54,161 nucleotides of DNA, taken from contig DBRC01000082.1 of the NCBI GenBank assembly GCA_002305505.1, positions 51,620-105,780 on the forward strand, in the 5' to 3' direction. Each line of letters starts with the position of its first letter. Within the stretch, counting starts at the first letter, position 1. The notes beneath the pieces were generated by a model. It was not told the origin of the DNA. It was given only the letters and a program-made list of their open reading frames with translations, and did not search any database. Source of the stretch: Prevotella sp. UBA1378 (GTDB taxonomy: Bacteria; Bacteroidota; Bacteroidia; Bacteroidales; Bacteroidaceae). Below, one piece after another: positions 1 to 8,409 of the stretch. The translations under genes and the position numbers were made by a program.

Positions 1-213
1 GCCGCCGCAGCGCAAGGGGGCACCCGCCGTCCGGATGAGCGTGATATCCTTGTCCCGAACTCAGGTATTCTTTTTGCGAGACGGAATGATAGCTTTTGCT
101 CTACGAAATGATAGTTTTTACACTTTTGTCCTTGGCAGCCCCCGGGACGGACCCTAATGTGCAGGCCCATGCTAACAAGAATTAAGTATATTTACGAAAA
201 AACGCCCAAAAAC
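1..213. other. Left-edge stretch without a recognisable gene
   Basis: No reading frame here gives a recognisable protein. One frame is open from the window edge to about position 168, but its translation looks like no family I know and it may only be chance. The one visible structure is a 17-bp direct repeat, 81-97 and 103-119, with two mismatches and 22-bp spacing, lying about 100 bp upstream of the promoter of the hybrid kinase gene. Confidence 0.4.
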
Positions 214-245
214 ATTGTGCTTTTAAAAAGGTTTTGTTATATTTG
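214..245 (+). promoter_or_regulatory. Bacteroidetes-type promoter of the hybrid kinase gene
   Basis: A perfect -7 element TATATTTG lies at 238-245 (consensus TAnnTTTG). It is preceded, with a 20-base spacer, by ATTG at 214-217, a 3-of-4 match to the -33 TTTG. The predicted start of transcription is about 35-40 bases before the ATG at 288. The match and spacing are seen in the sequence; use in the cell is inferred. Confidence 0.65.
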
Positions 246-287
246 CACATTATATATGACAAAGATGAATAATAAATATCATACCAT

Positions 288-3122
288 GTGATTATGAAGA
301 CAGTCTGCCAAAATCCCTTCACCCTCCGCTTTCTTTTCGTGTCCATCTTGTCTGCGGCTTTTTTATCCGTATCAGCTGCAACGGGAACGCACCCCATGGC
401 AGACTGGTTCCCTGCATTCGACAAGGCGGCCGGGGAAGAGCGGGTTGCCATCGGGAACAAGATTCTCGGACAACTCTATAAAGAAGAATTCGTCGACCGG
501 GATTACCATTTCGACCGGAATACGCACCCCGATACATTAGCAGCGGTCGTATGGTACTATGGGGGGGAATACTTTCATGATATACAGGACTACGACCGGG
601 CTGTAAGTTATGCCTGTCGGGCTCTGCCGCTTTTAATGAAAGGGGAAGATGCCGGGATGCAAAGCGACTGCATGGGCCTGATTTCCACAATCTTTTTCCG
701 TAAGGGCGATTATATCTTGTCGCTAAGGTATGCAGAGGAGGCGCTCGCCATCAACCGGAAGATAGGGGATAAGTCGCGTATCAGCTCATCCCTTAACACC
801 ATCGCCGCCATTTATTTGGCTTCGAAGCAACCGCAAGAGGGCATCCGCTATATCCTCGAGGCCATCAGCAACAGTGAGGCGGCAGGCGATTCGGTGCGCA
901 TTGCTATCCAATACGGCATGGCATCGGAACTTTACCATAGTATCGGCGACAACGTGAAAGCGCTCTCCTATGCCCGCCGGGCGTATGATATAGATAAGCT
1001 CTGCCACCGCGAGGGAAAGGTAGCCATCCGCCTTTCGCAGATGGCGGAGGCGTTGATTGCTTTGGGCATGACTGCCGAAGCCAGGCAATCGCTGGCTGCG
1101 GCCATCCCCATCTTGGAGAAAGAGGGTAACAGGCGCTCGCTGGGTATCTGCTATAACCAAATGGGCACCTTGCTTATCAAGCAGAAAAAAGAAAGTGCGG
1201 CTGCCCACTACTTCAACCTGGCACTTGCTATTTTCTCTAAATCAGGCAACCTGTATAGCGAAAGTACTTCGCGCTACGGCCTTTACCAGGCGCTAAAGGA
1301 TACTGATCCCCGGTTGGCGTTGGTGCACCTTGCACGCTATGCCGAACTGCGGGATACGCTCTACCGTCAAGACATGAAGACCGCGCTGGGCCAGTACAAT
1401 GCCAAATACCGTAACGACGAGTTGGAGAAACTGAACGAGAATGAGCGGAAGAAACGGCATGATATGCTTGCTGGCGCTTCCGTCCTCATCGTGGTACTGT
1501 TGTTGTTTGTCGGCTCCTTGGTCTATATCATCCGCTTGAAGTCGCGTTCAAATGCCTTGATGCTAAGCCTGCAACGTGCCCGTGAGATGTTCTTTACCAA
1601 CGTCACGCACGAGTTCCGCACACCGCTTACCGTTATCCTCGGATTCAGCCGGAAGATAGCCGAAACGCCTGCCGACGCCGAGCATAATGCAGCAATGGCA
1701 CGGGCAATCAGCCGTCAGGGCAGCGGGCTGCTCACGTTAATCAACCAGCTGCTGGACATCTCCAAGGTTCAAACGGCCATCGGCAATGCCGATTGGAGGC
1801 GGGGCGACATCATACCCTATATCAGGATGATTGCCGAAGCCTACGGTGAGTATGCAGTTTCCAGGGGCATTGCTTTTCGCTATCATGCCGAGGGGAATGT
1901 CGTTGTAATGGATTTCGTGCCAGACTATATAAAGAAGATATTCCAGAACCTGTTGTCCAATGCCTTGAAGTTCACGCCCGGGGGCGGAAGCGTCAGCATC
2001 GTGACACGCACCGAAGGAAGCAAGTTCTGCATACAAGTGGAAGATACCGGAAAGGGCATCGCCCCCGAGCAGCTGCCGCATATTTTCGAACCTTTTTACC
2101 AAGGCGTCAATGACAGCGGCAATATCGGCACGGGCATCGGCTTGTCGATGGTGAACCAGATGGTAAAAGCCATGGACGGGACCGTGCGTGTGGAGAGCCG
2201 GCCCGGGCAGGGCAGCAAGTTCACGATATTGATGCCGAGGCGTTGCCGTACCAAGCAGTTGGTGAAACTGCTGACAGAGCCGGATGAGATGGGTTGGGAA
2301 GAGGCGATGGCCATTGTGCCTGCAAAGCAATGCGCCGCCTGTTGCGACGATGAGGGCAGCGACAGCGATGTGCGCATTCTCATCGTGGAAGACAATGCCG
2401 ACGTGGCCACCCTTATCGGGACGCTCTTGCGCGGCAACTATGCTGTCAGCTATGCCCGCGACGGTGAGGACGGATGGAAGAAGGCCGAGCAGCTGCTGCC
2501 CGACCTCATTATCACCGACCTCATGATGCCCGTGATGGACGGCAATGCGCTTTGCCGGCAGATACGCGCTTCGGAACTGCTCAACCACGTGCCCGTTATC
2601 ATGCTCACCGCCAAGAGCTCGGACGACGACCGCATACAGGGCCTGCGCGAGGGTGCCGACGCCTATTTGGTAAAGCCGTTCAATGCCGACGAGCTGAACG
2701 TGCTGGTGGAGAACCTGCTTGAACAGCGCCGCTTGCTGCGCGAGAAATATGCCAAAGCCTTGCATGAAGGCGAGGAACAGGAAGTAGAACTGGCCGCTGC
2801 CGACCGCGATTTTATCAACCGGGTGGTGGCTCATGCCGCCGAAGCGCTGGAGCAGGGAGAGCTTTCGGTAGAGCTGCTGGCCTCGAAGATGTGCCTTACG
2901 CGCGGCCAGCTTACGCGCAAGGTAAAGCAGATTACGGGCGAAAGCACAGCGGGCTATTTGCTCCGTTTCCGCTTGGATAACGCGCGCCGCCTGCTGTCTG
3001 AGAGCCCCGATAAGTCGATTGCCGACATCGCCTTTGCCTGCGGCTTTGAGGACGCGGCCAATTTCTCGCGCGTCTTCAAGCGCGAGTTCGGGCAAACCCC
3101 GTCGCAGTTCCGTAAATCGTAG
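288..3122 (+). CDS. Hybrid two-component system regulator (TPR sensor, histidine kinase, receiver, AraC HTH)
   Basis: This single-chain sensor and transcription factor is of the HTCS type common in Bacteroidetes. A signal-like hydrophobic segment lies near residues 10-28. TPR-like helical repeats follow at about 70-360, then a membrane helix at about 395-418, so the TPR region is probably periplasmic. The HisKA motif FFTNVTHEFRTPL has phospho-His H441. The ATPase N and G boxes are intact (NLLSNALKFTPGG, EDTGKGI, GTGIGLS). The receiver spans about 697-815 with phospho-Asp D744 in ITDLMMP, and the AraC-type HTH occupies about 840-944. It lacks the beta-propeller sensor found in most glycan HTCSs, so its ligand cannot be guessed. 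Start could also be the ATG at 294. The next feature downstream is a repeat array with AraC-site geometry, which suggests it controls the 3.4-21 kb operon. Confidence 0.93.
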   Translation: MIMKTVCQNPFTLRFLFVSILSAAFLSVSAATGTHPMADWFPAFDKAAGEERVAIGNKILGQLYKEEFVDRDYHFDRNTHPDTLAAVVWYYGGEYFHDIQDYDRAVSYACRALPLLMKGEDAGMQSDCMGLISTIFFRKGDYILSLRYAEEALAINRKIGDKSRISSSLNTIAAIYLASKQPQEGIRYILEAISNSEAAGDSVRIAIQYGMASELYHSIGDNVKALSYARRAYDIDKLCHREGKVAIRLSQMAEALIALGMTAEARQSLAAAIPILEKEGNRRSLGICYNQMGTLLIKQKKESAAAHYFNLALAIFSKSGNLYSESTSRYGLYQALKDTDPRLALVHLARYAELRDTLYRQDMKTALGQYNAKYRNDELEKLNENERKKRHDMLAGASVLIVVLLLFVGSLVYIIRLKSRSNALMLSLQRAREMFFTNVTHEFRTPLTVILGFSRKIAETPADAEHNAAMARAISRQGSGLLTLINQLLDISKVQTAIGNADWRRGDIIPYIRMIAEAYGEYAVSRGIAFRYHAEGNVVVMDFVPDYIKKIFQNLLSNALKFTPGGGSVSIVTRTEGSKFCIQVEDTGKGIAPEQLPHIFEPFYQGVNDSGNIGTGIGLSMVNQMVKAMDGTVRVESRPGQGSKFTILMPRRCRTKQLVKLLTEPDEMGWEEAMAIVPAKQCAACCDDEGSDSDVRILIVEDNADVATLIGTLLRGNYAVSYARDGEDGWKKAEQLLPDLIITDLMMPVMDGNALCRQIRASELLNHVPVIMLTAKSSDDDRIQGLREGADAYLVKPFNADELNVLVENLLEQRRLLREKYAKALHEGEEQEVELAAADRDFINRVVAHAAEALEQGELSVELLASKMCLTRGQLTRKVKQITGESTAGYLLRFRLDNARRLLSESPDKSIADIAFACGFEDAANFSRVFKREFGQTPSQFRKS

Positions 3123-3219
3123 CCGCGTGGTTTCCATTATTATTCTGTTCACGCGTTCTACGCCAAAACCGGAATTCGTATCAGCATCCGGTACAATTTC
3201 CTGAATTTTATCCCGATAT

Positions 3220-3236
3220 GCACATCTTCGGTGTGC
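3220..3236 (+). terminator. Small hairpin downstream of the hybrid kinase gene
   Basis: A six-pair stem (one G-U) closes a CTTCG loop about 100 bases after the kinase stop codon. Only a short T run follows, so this is at best a weak terminator or processing site. Confidence 0.3.
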
Positions 3237-3252
3237 TTTGTCACTGATGCCA

Positions 3253-3351
3253 TGCACGGTTTTACATAACCGGTGCACGGTTTTGCATAGGCCTTTAACA
3301 CATCAGGGCGTAAATGCACGTTTTCGCATAGTTGTTGCACGCTTTTACATA
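3253..3351 (+). promoter_or_regulatory. Array of four 16-bp direct repeats, likely AraC-type operator
   Basis: Four copies of TGCACG-n-TTT-nn-CATA start at 3253, 3274, 3315 and 3336. They are spaced 21, 41 and 21 bp, so all lie on the same face of the helix. AraC-family proteins typically bind 17-bp half-sites 21 bp apart, which matches this geometry, and the gene just upstream ends in an AraC HTH. The last copy ends where the -33 box of the next promoter should be, the usual place for an activator that contacts RNA polymerase. Binding by the upstream HTCS is inference. Confidence 0.75.
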
Positions 3352-3372
3352 GTGGGTTAACATTTTTTTTCG

Positions 3373-3380
3373 GAACTTTG
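3373..3380 (+). promoter_or_regulatory. -7 element of the surface-protein operon promoter
   Basis: GAACTTTG matches 5 of 6 defined positions of TAnnTTTG. The -33 position (about 3349-3352) reads ATAG rather than TTTG and overlaps the last operator repeat, which points to activator-dependent transcription. The same octamer serves as the -7 box in front of the nitroreductase gene in this window, there with a good -33 box. Confidence 0.55.
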
Positions 3381-3403
3381 TAATCGGAAATACATTTTAA
3401 GCT

Positions 3404-3604
3404 ATGGACCAAGTGACAAACCACGATATTGATGCCGGACTTGAATGTGCAAAGAAGACAACGGACCGGCGGATGGCAGAGATGTTGCAAGCTGATGACA
3501 TCCCGCGCCCAGCTCCCACGCTGTGGGCGAGATGGATGGCTGCTGTCCGCCGGTGCTTGTTTGAAAAAAAAATAATATCAACCATTAATACATTATTATT
3601 ATGA
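3404..3604 (+). CDS. Small leader ORF, 66 aa, function unknown
   Basis: The ATG lies about 20-25 bases after the -7 element, so this frame would be the first in the operon's transcript. Its TGA stop overlaps the ATG of the next gene as ATGA, a common arrangement for translational coupling. The product is 66 residues with charged and helical stretches, has no signal peptide and resembles nothing I recognise. It could be a real small protein, a coupling leader or a chance frame: the A/T-rich stretch just before 3601 is typical of an independent Bacteroidetes start. Confidence 0.4.
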   Translation: MDQVTNHDIDAGLECAKKTTDRRMAEMLQADDIPRPAPTLWARWMAAVRRCLFEKKIISTINTLLL

Positions 3605-6525
3605 GTAAACGACTATTCATGAGTATCATTTCCCTGTGTATGGCAGTGGGGATGCATGCACAAGACTGGGGCTACAACGCAAATGCCTATTCAACCCATT
3701 GTGTTGTTTACGCTCATTTGGTGGATGCCTCGGGAAACAATGTGACCGAGCGCGGTTATACCCTCGGCGCATTTATTGACGGCGTGTGCCGCGGACAGCA
3801 ATATACAGAGCTTAGCCCGGCATCTACAGTCGCGTCTTCTTGGTATTTCCCCATACGTATCGGCGGAACTTCAGCCGACAATGGGAAAAACATCACTTTC
3901 AAGCTATGGAGCAGTGATGGAGTAGAGTATGCCGTGAGCGGGACGCCCGTTATTACCTATCAGAACGAGACCACTTTGTATCAGCCCAGTAATTGCTACG
4001 GACTGCTGTTCAAGGCTGCTACGGGGCTGTCGCTGCCTCCGGAAATTACGGTGGATGTAGGAGAAACGATCGACCTGCTGCCGCTCATTACCGTTACCCC
4101 CGCAGGAGCCAACATGCCTACGAACCTTACATGGGATTACGGCAGCTGGGGCAATTATATCGATGTGACGGATAACAAACTGAGAGGTAAGGAAAAGCCC
4201 GGCGGCGACCGTATTTATATGGAATTGAATGCCGGACAATTAACGGCCAGTACCATGGTGCGGGTGTTCCAGCCCATCACCAGTCTGACACTCAAGAGCC
4301 AGTATGCAGGCGGTGTTACAGTAAACCTCAACGACGTAGCTACGCTGACGGATATCCTTGAAAACTGTTATGTGGCAACGCCCGATGATGCCGATGAACA
4401 GCCGTTATGGACTTCGACCAATACATCGGCCATCTACCAGTTGTCTTCTGGCAAGTGGGTTCCTGCGAAGACGGGTACCTATGCCATGACATTGAAGTCG
4501 AAGAACAAGAGCCTGACCTTAAACGTAACAATAAAGAAGCCCGTAACAAGTATTAATAGCAAAACGAAGTACTACAAGGCTGAGGTTGGCGACGACCTGA
4601 GCAACTTGGCTACCCACGGCTACGAAGTGATTCCGGATGATGCTACCGACAAGACTGTTACCGTAACGGTAGAAACGCCGGCAGGACCGGCTATGACGGC
4701 TGCGGTACAGATTAATGCCGAAGGTAAACTGATGGCTGTAGCCCCCGGCACGGCCAATGTCGTCTTTACTTCGAACGAGAATCCGCAAATCAGCGGTTTA
4801 GTGGTGGTGGAGGTTTATCCCAAGGTAACCGGAATCAAGGTGAACCAGGATCCACTTGGCATCACTTACTCCAGCGCAAGCACCGATGTGTCTAATGATA
4901 TCAAAGGCAACTTCTCGTTCCTGCCTGCAGGTGTCAGCGTAGAGAGGCAGTACTATACGATTGCTTCGTCCAACACGTCTGTCATTCAGTCGGGAGGCGA
5001 CTGGGGAGATATCAGTACGATGGTAGGTAAAGGACAGACAACGATGAGCGTTACTTATACCATACAGAAAACGGTATACAATGCCCAGACAGACACCTTC
5101 GCCGATGAAGACAAGGTAGTGGCAAAATCGTTTGTGGTGAATGTCGTTGAAGGGCTCTCGGGCTTCAGTCTCTCGCCCGTTAAGATGGCACTGGGCGGCA
5201 CGAAGACCGTAAAGCTCACGCCGCAACCCGCCGGCGCGGCTTATGACGCATCGCTCATCTCGCTAAGTGTCGGCCATAGTATTGGCAGTGGTTGGGTACT
5301 TGCAGAGGCTGCGAAGAGCGGCACCGATGGCCTGACATGGACGCTCGAGGCGAAATCAGTGGGGGCTGGCACCATCACTGTAAAATACGGCACGGCATCT
5401 TTTGGCTCTGCTGCCATCGAGATTGGCCAGCAAATAGGCTACGCCCCGGGCTGGAAGTGGGTGTCTTTCTATTCGGCAACGCAACCGCGCGACACCATTT
5501 ATAAGCACTACGGCGACAAACTGCTCGAAATCCGTTCGCAGAAACAGTTGCTCTACAACGACCCGGTATATGGTTATTTCGGCGACATCAGTGCGCTGGA
5601 GAAGGGTGAATGTTATAAGGTACGCGTAAAGGACGGTGCTGCAGCAGGCACTTTCGTCACCTATGACAACTCTTATGCAGGCAGCAGTGTTACAAAGCAG
5701 CTGAACAAGCAGTGGAACTGGTTGGGCAACCCCTATCAGTACGACCAGAACTTGGCCGAGGCCCTGTCGGGCTTCACCCCTGCCACCGGCGACCGCATCG
5801 TGTCCAAGGACGACGGATTCGCGGAATACAAGTCGGGCAGCTGGACCGGTACGCTCACCGAGCTGAAGAACGGATTCGGCTATATGTATTATAATGCAGG
5901 GGCCGACAATAAGAACTTAATCTATAAGAGCGAGACGGCCATGGGACAGAAAGAGCCTACCAGCAATACCAAGACTGTGAAGCAACAGCCCGGCGTATGG
6001 GTCTACAACAGTGCTCCTTTTGCCGACAACATGACCATTATCGCAGAAATACCGGAAATAACCAACCTTAATCATTATTCTGTCGGCGCTTTTGTCGGCA
6101 ATGAGTGCAGGGGTGAAGGAACTGCCGTTGAGGGCAAGTTCTTCATCACCGTGCACGGCGAAAGCGGAGAACAGGTAGATTTCAAACTCTACAACAAGTT
6201 GACCGGCGAATACCATGACGTGGAGAACAGCGTTATGCTGACAAAAATGGCAGGCACGCTCACCAGCCCGCTGCTCCTCGCCATGGGTGCTGCTACTGGC
6301 ATCGACCAGGCAGCCGTGGCCCGTTCGGGCATTGCTTTCGCAGACGGATGGCTGTTGATTGAGGGCATCAGCATGAAATCGTACGTTCTCCGTTCGCTCA
6401 ACGGTAAGACGGTGCTTAGGGGGTATTCGGCACAGACCGACCTGAGCTACCTTCCGTCAGGCGTTTACATCGTGACGGTGACAACCGCCGACGGCAGCAC
6501 TGTCTCAAAGAAGCTTGTTAAGTAA
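3601..6525 (+). CDS. T9SS-sorted surface protein with bacterial Ig-like domains, 974 aa
   Basis: A Sec signal peptide (about residues 1-20, cleavage near HA-QDW) precedes a domain at about 35-145 containing GAFIDGVCRGQ. Several Big2-like Ig domains follow at about 150-620 (repeated pattern V...P..A....V.W.S). A central region contains two W/Y-rich 'APGWKWVSFYS' and 'NKQWNWLGNPYQYD' segments. A second copy of the GAF-CRG domain (GAFVGNECRGEG) lies at about 795-900. The last 65 residues form a T9SS type-A sorting domain with SGVYIVTV near the end and terminal KKLVK. It is therefore exported by Sec and then moved through the outer membrane by T9SS. It is the first large gene of the operon behind the AraC-type repeats. 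Substrate or partner is unknown; an adhesin or matrix component is a guess. Confidence 0.85.
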   Translation: MSKRLFMSIISLCMAVGMHAQDWGYNANAYSTHCVVYAHLVDASGNNVTERGYTLGAFIDGVCRGQQYTELSPASTVASSWYFPIRIGGTSADNGKNITFKLWSSDGVEYAVSGTPVITYQNETTLYQPSNCYGLLFKAATGLSLPPEITVDVGETIDLLPLITVTPAGANMPTNLTWDYGSWGNYIDVTDNKLRGKEKPGGDRIYMELNAGQLTASTMVRVFQPITSLTLKSQYAGGVTVNLNDVATLTDILENCYVATPDDADEQPLWTSTNTSAIYQLSSGKWVPAKTGTYAMTLKSKNKSLTLNVTIKKPVTSINSKTKYYKAEVGDDLSNLATHGYEVIPDDATDKTVTVTVETPAGPAMTAAVQINAEGKLMAVAPGTANVVFTSNENPQISGLVVVEVYPKVTGIKVNQDPLGITYSSASTDVSNDIKGNFSFLPAGVSVERQYYTIASSNTSVIQSGGDWGDISTMVGKGQTTMSVTYTIQKTVYNAQTDTFADEDKVVAKSFVVNVVEGLSGFSLSPVKMALGGTKTVKLTPQPAGAAYDASLISLSVGHSIGSGWVLAEAAKSGTDGLTWTLEAKSVGAGTITVKYGTASFGSAAIEIGQQIGYAPGWKWVSFYSATQPRDTIYKHYGDKLLEIRSQKQLLYNDPVYGYFGDISALEKGECYKVRVKDGAAAGTFVTYDNSYAGSSVTKQLNKQWNWLGNPYQYDQNLAEALSGFTPATGDRIVSKDDGFAEYKSGSWTGTLTELKNGFGYMYYNAGADNKNLIYKSETAMGQKEPTSNTKTVKQQPGVWVYNSAPFADNMTIIAEIPEITNLNHYSVGAFVGNECRGEGTAVEGKFFITVHGESGEQVDFKLYNKLTGEYHDVENSVMLTKMAGTLTSPLLLAMGAATGIDQAAVARSGIAFADGWLLIEGISMKSYVLRSLNGKTVLRGYSAQTDLSYLPSGVYIVTVTTADGSTVSKKLVK

Positions 6526-6550
6526 GTTTCTCTCTCAGTGGAGTGGGATT

Positions 6551-6593
6551 GGAAGGGGTTACAGGGAGCTTCGTGCTCCTGTAACTTCCCTCC
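6551..6593 (+). terminator. Hairpin between the Ig-like protein and the barrel gene
   Basis: The segment GTTACAGGGAGC pairs with GCTCCTGTAAC, with one bulged base, around a TTCGT loop, and is followed by a pyrimidine-rich CCTTTTCTT. It may be a partial terminator or an mRNA stabiliser that sets different levels for the first large gene and the genes after it. Confidence 0.5.
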
Positions 6594-6605
6594 TTTTCTT
6601 AAAAG

Positions 6606-6623
6606 CCGGTAAGTTCGTACCGG
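6606..6623 (+). promoter_or_regulatory. Short perfect hairpin in the leader of the barrel gene
   Basis: CCGGTA and TACCGG form a six-pair stem around AGTTCG, 35 bases before the ATG at 6658. Role unknown; it could be an RNA structure or a small protein-binding dyad. Confidence 0.35.
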
Positions 6624-6657
6624 TAATAGTAGTTCACCTTATTAAATAGCGTAAGAG

Positions 6658-8397
6658 ATGAAAAGCATTATACGTAACACCTCTCTCATGGCTGCCCTGC
6701 TCTTGCTGCGTCCGGCTACAGGGATGGCGCAAGACATATCGCAAATAGCCAAAAGCGACCCCTTGATTATCACGGGTGCCGTAGGTACGCAGAATACTTA
6801 TTATTATTCGTCCATCGGCAGTGGATTCGCTTCGCCGATGAGTAATTCGTTTTATGCCAACCTCAATATCAGCCTTTACGGTTTCAGCATGCCTTTCTCT
6901 CTTTACTACTCTAATAATAACCTTGATTTCAACTATCCGCACATCTCGTTCAACGTCAGTCCTACGTACAAGAACTGGACGCTCCATTTCGGCCGCAGCA
7001 GCATGCCGTTCAATTCATACATTTTCAACACCTCGTTCAACGGGGTGGGAGTAGAGTACAGGGGGGCACGGTTGCGTTTCGGAGCTTTCTACGGGCAGTT
7101 GCGCAATGCCATCAACGACGACCCGGCCAACCCGCGGGCACGCATGCCGCAATACAAACGCACGGGCTGGGGCTTAAAACTGGGTTACGGCACCTCTAAG
7201 AACTATCTCGACCTGTATGTCTTCCGTGCGAAGGACCGGCCCGGCTCCATCGACGAGGCATGGCACTCGCGTATCAGTGCACAGGAGAACCTCGTGCTTG
7301 GGCTGCGGGGCTGCGTCGGCCTGAAAGAGTGGGTCAGCCTCAGTACTAACGTCAGCATGTCGGCCCTGACCTCCGACCTCAACTCCGACAGGCTGGAAGT
7401 GGAAAAAATAGATAAATACCGCAATATATTCGATGCCCGCTATAGTTCGCTCATGCGTTTCGCGGGCGATGCCAACCTTAATTTCTCGTTGAAAGGCTTC
7501 AATGCCAGTTTGTTCTATCGCTTAGTGCAGCCCGACTATTCCAGTCTCGGCGTACGCTATATGTCGAACAACTATCATGCCTTAGGCATCATGGCCAGCA
7601 CCAGTCTGCTCAATAAGGTGATGCTCAGCGCCAATTTCTCCGGTCAGGAAGACAACCTGACCGATAAGCAGCTGTACACCACGCGCTGTTTCGTTTATTC
7701 CGCTAATGCCTCAACCCGTATCGGGCAGAGCCTGACGCTGAGTGCCGGGTATAACGGTTACCTGCAGAGCCAGGGCGATGGCACCGTGCGGGTGAACGAC
7801 ACCACGCGCGTTCACCGCGTGATGCACAGTTTCAGCCTGACTCCTTCATACACCCTTTCCGGTCAGAGTACCGACCATACGTTCAGTGTATCAATGAACT
7901 ATTCGCAAAATAAAGACCTGAACAAATTCTCCAACGGCGAAAGCGACGTGAAAACCTTTTCCGTCGGAACCTCGTACAACCTCAATGTGAAGTCGATCGA
8001 AACCGATTTCACCGCCAGCGTCAACCACCAGCAGTCGAGGGGATACCGCACACGCTATAACAGTGAAGTGCTTTCGATGGGCGTGAGCCGTTCGTTCCTG
8101 AAAGAACGCAATCTTACCACGTCGGTCGACATCAACTTCTGTAATAATAAAGTGGAGGGGCAAAGCCGCAACTTCTCCATCGGCGCCAATATGGCGGCCA
8201 ACTTGATATTGAAGAAAGTGCATAACTTCTCTTTCATGGCCGGCTATAACCGTTATCAGGACACCAATATCTCGGAAGACAATACCAGCTTCGGTGCCGA
8301 CGAGTTGAGCGTGAGCCTGAACTATACTTACACCTTCTCGCTGTTCAGCATCATGAGCAAGGCACACAAAGCGGAAAAAGAAAAGAAAACCATGTAA
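6658..8397 (+). CDS. Outer-membrane beta-barrel protein, 579 aa
   Basis: After a signal peptide (residues about 1-24, cleavage near GMAQ-DIS) the protein is built almost entirely of short alternating amphipathic strands rich in Tyr, Phe, Ser and Asn, ending in the aromatic strand SVSLNYTYTFSLF. This is the pattern of an integral outer-membrane beta-barrel. No TonB plug, SusC signature or sorting domain is seen, and it is about twice the length of PorP/SprF-type barrels. It sits 12 bases ahead of the giant 3219-aa gene. In gliding bacteria a barrel next to a giant adhesin (SprF/SprB) helps display it, so a transport or anchoring role for the giant protein is a reasonable but unproven analogy. 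The last 20 residues are lysine-rich and probably face the periplasm. Confidence 0.75.
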   Translation: MKSIIRNTSLMAALLLLRPATGMAQDISQIAKSDPLIITGAVGTQNTYYYSSIGSGFASPMSNSFYANLNISLYGFSMPFSLYYSNNNLDFNYPHISFNVSPTYKNWTLHFGRSSMPFNSYIFNTSFNGVGVEYRGARLRFGAFYGQLRNAINDDPANPRARMPQYKRTGWGLKLGYGTSKNYLDLYVFRAKDRPGSIDEAWHSRISAQENLVLGLRGCVGLKEWVSLSTNVSMSALTSDLNSDRLEVEKIDKYRNIFDARYSSLMRFAGDANLNFSLKGFNASLFYRLVQPDYSSLGVRYMSNNYHALGIMASTSLLNKVMLSANFSGQEDNLTDKQLYTTRCFVYSANASTRIGQSLTLSAGYNGYLQSQGDGTVRVNDTTRVHRVMHSFSLTPSYTLSGQSTDHTFSVSMNYSQNKDLNKFSNGESDVKTFSVGTSYNLNVKSIETDFTASVNHQQSRGYRTRYNSEVLSMGVSRSFLKERNLTTSVDINFCNNKVEGQSRNFSIGANMAANLILKKVHNFSFMAGYNRYQDTNISEDNTSFGADELSVSLNYTYTFSLFSIMSKAHKAEKEKKTM

Positions 8398-8409
8398 CTA
8401 CTTACGGAT

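Noticed and set aside
1737..3278. 513-codon open frame on the minus strand opposite the hybrid kinase
   Set aside because: The plus-strand frame has full kinase, receiver and AraC motifs; the antisense translation is a low-complexity shadow with no family features.
3253..3351. Direct repeats considered as a CRISPR array
   Set aside because: Units are 16 bp with gaps of only 5 bp, no spacer-sized unique segments and no cas genes; operator geometry fits better.
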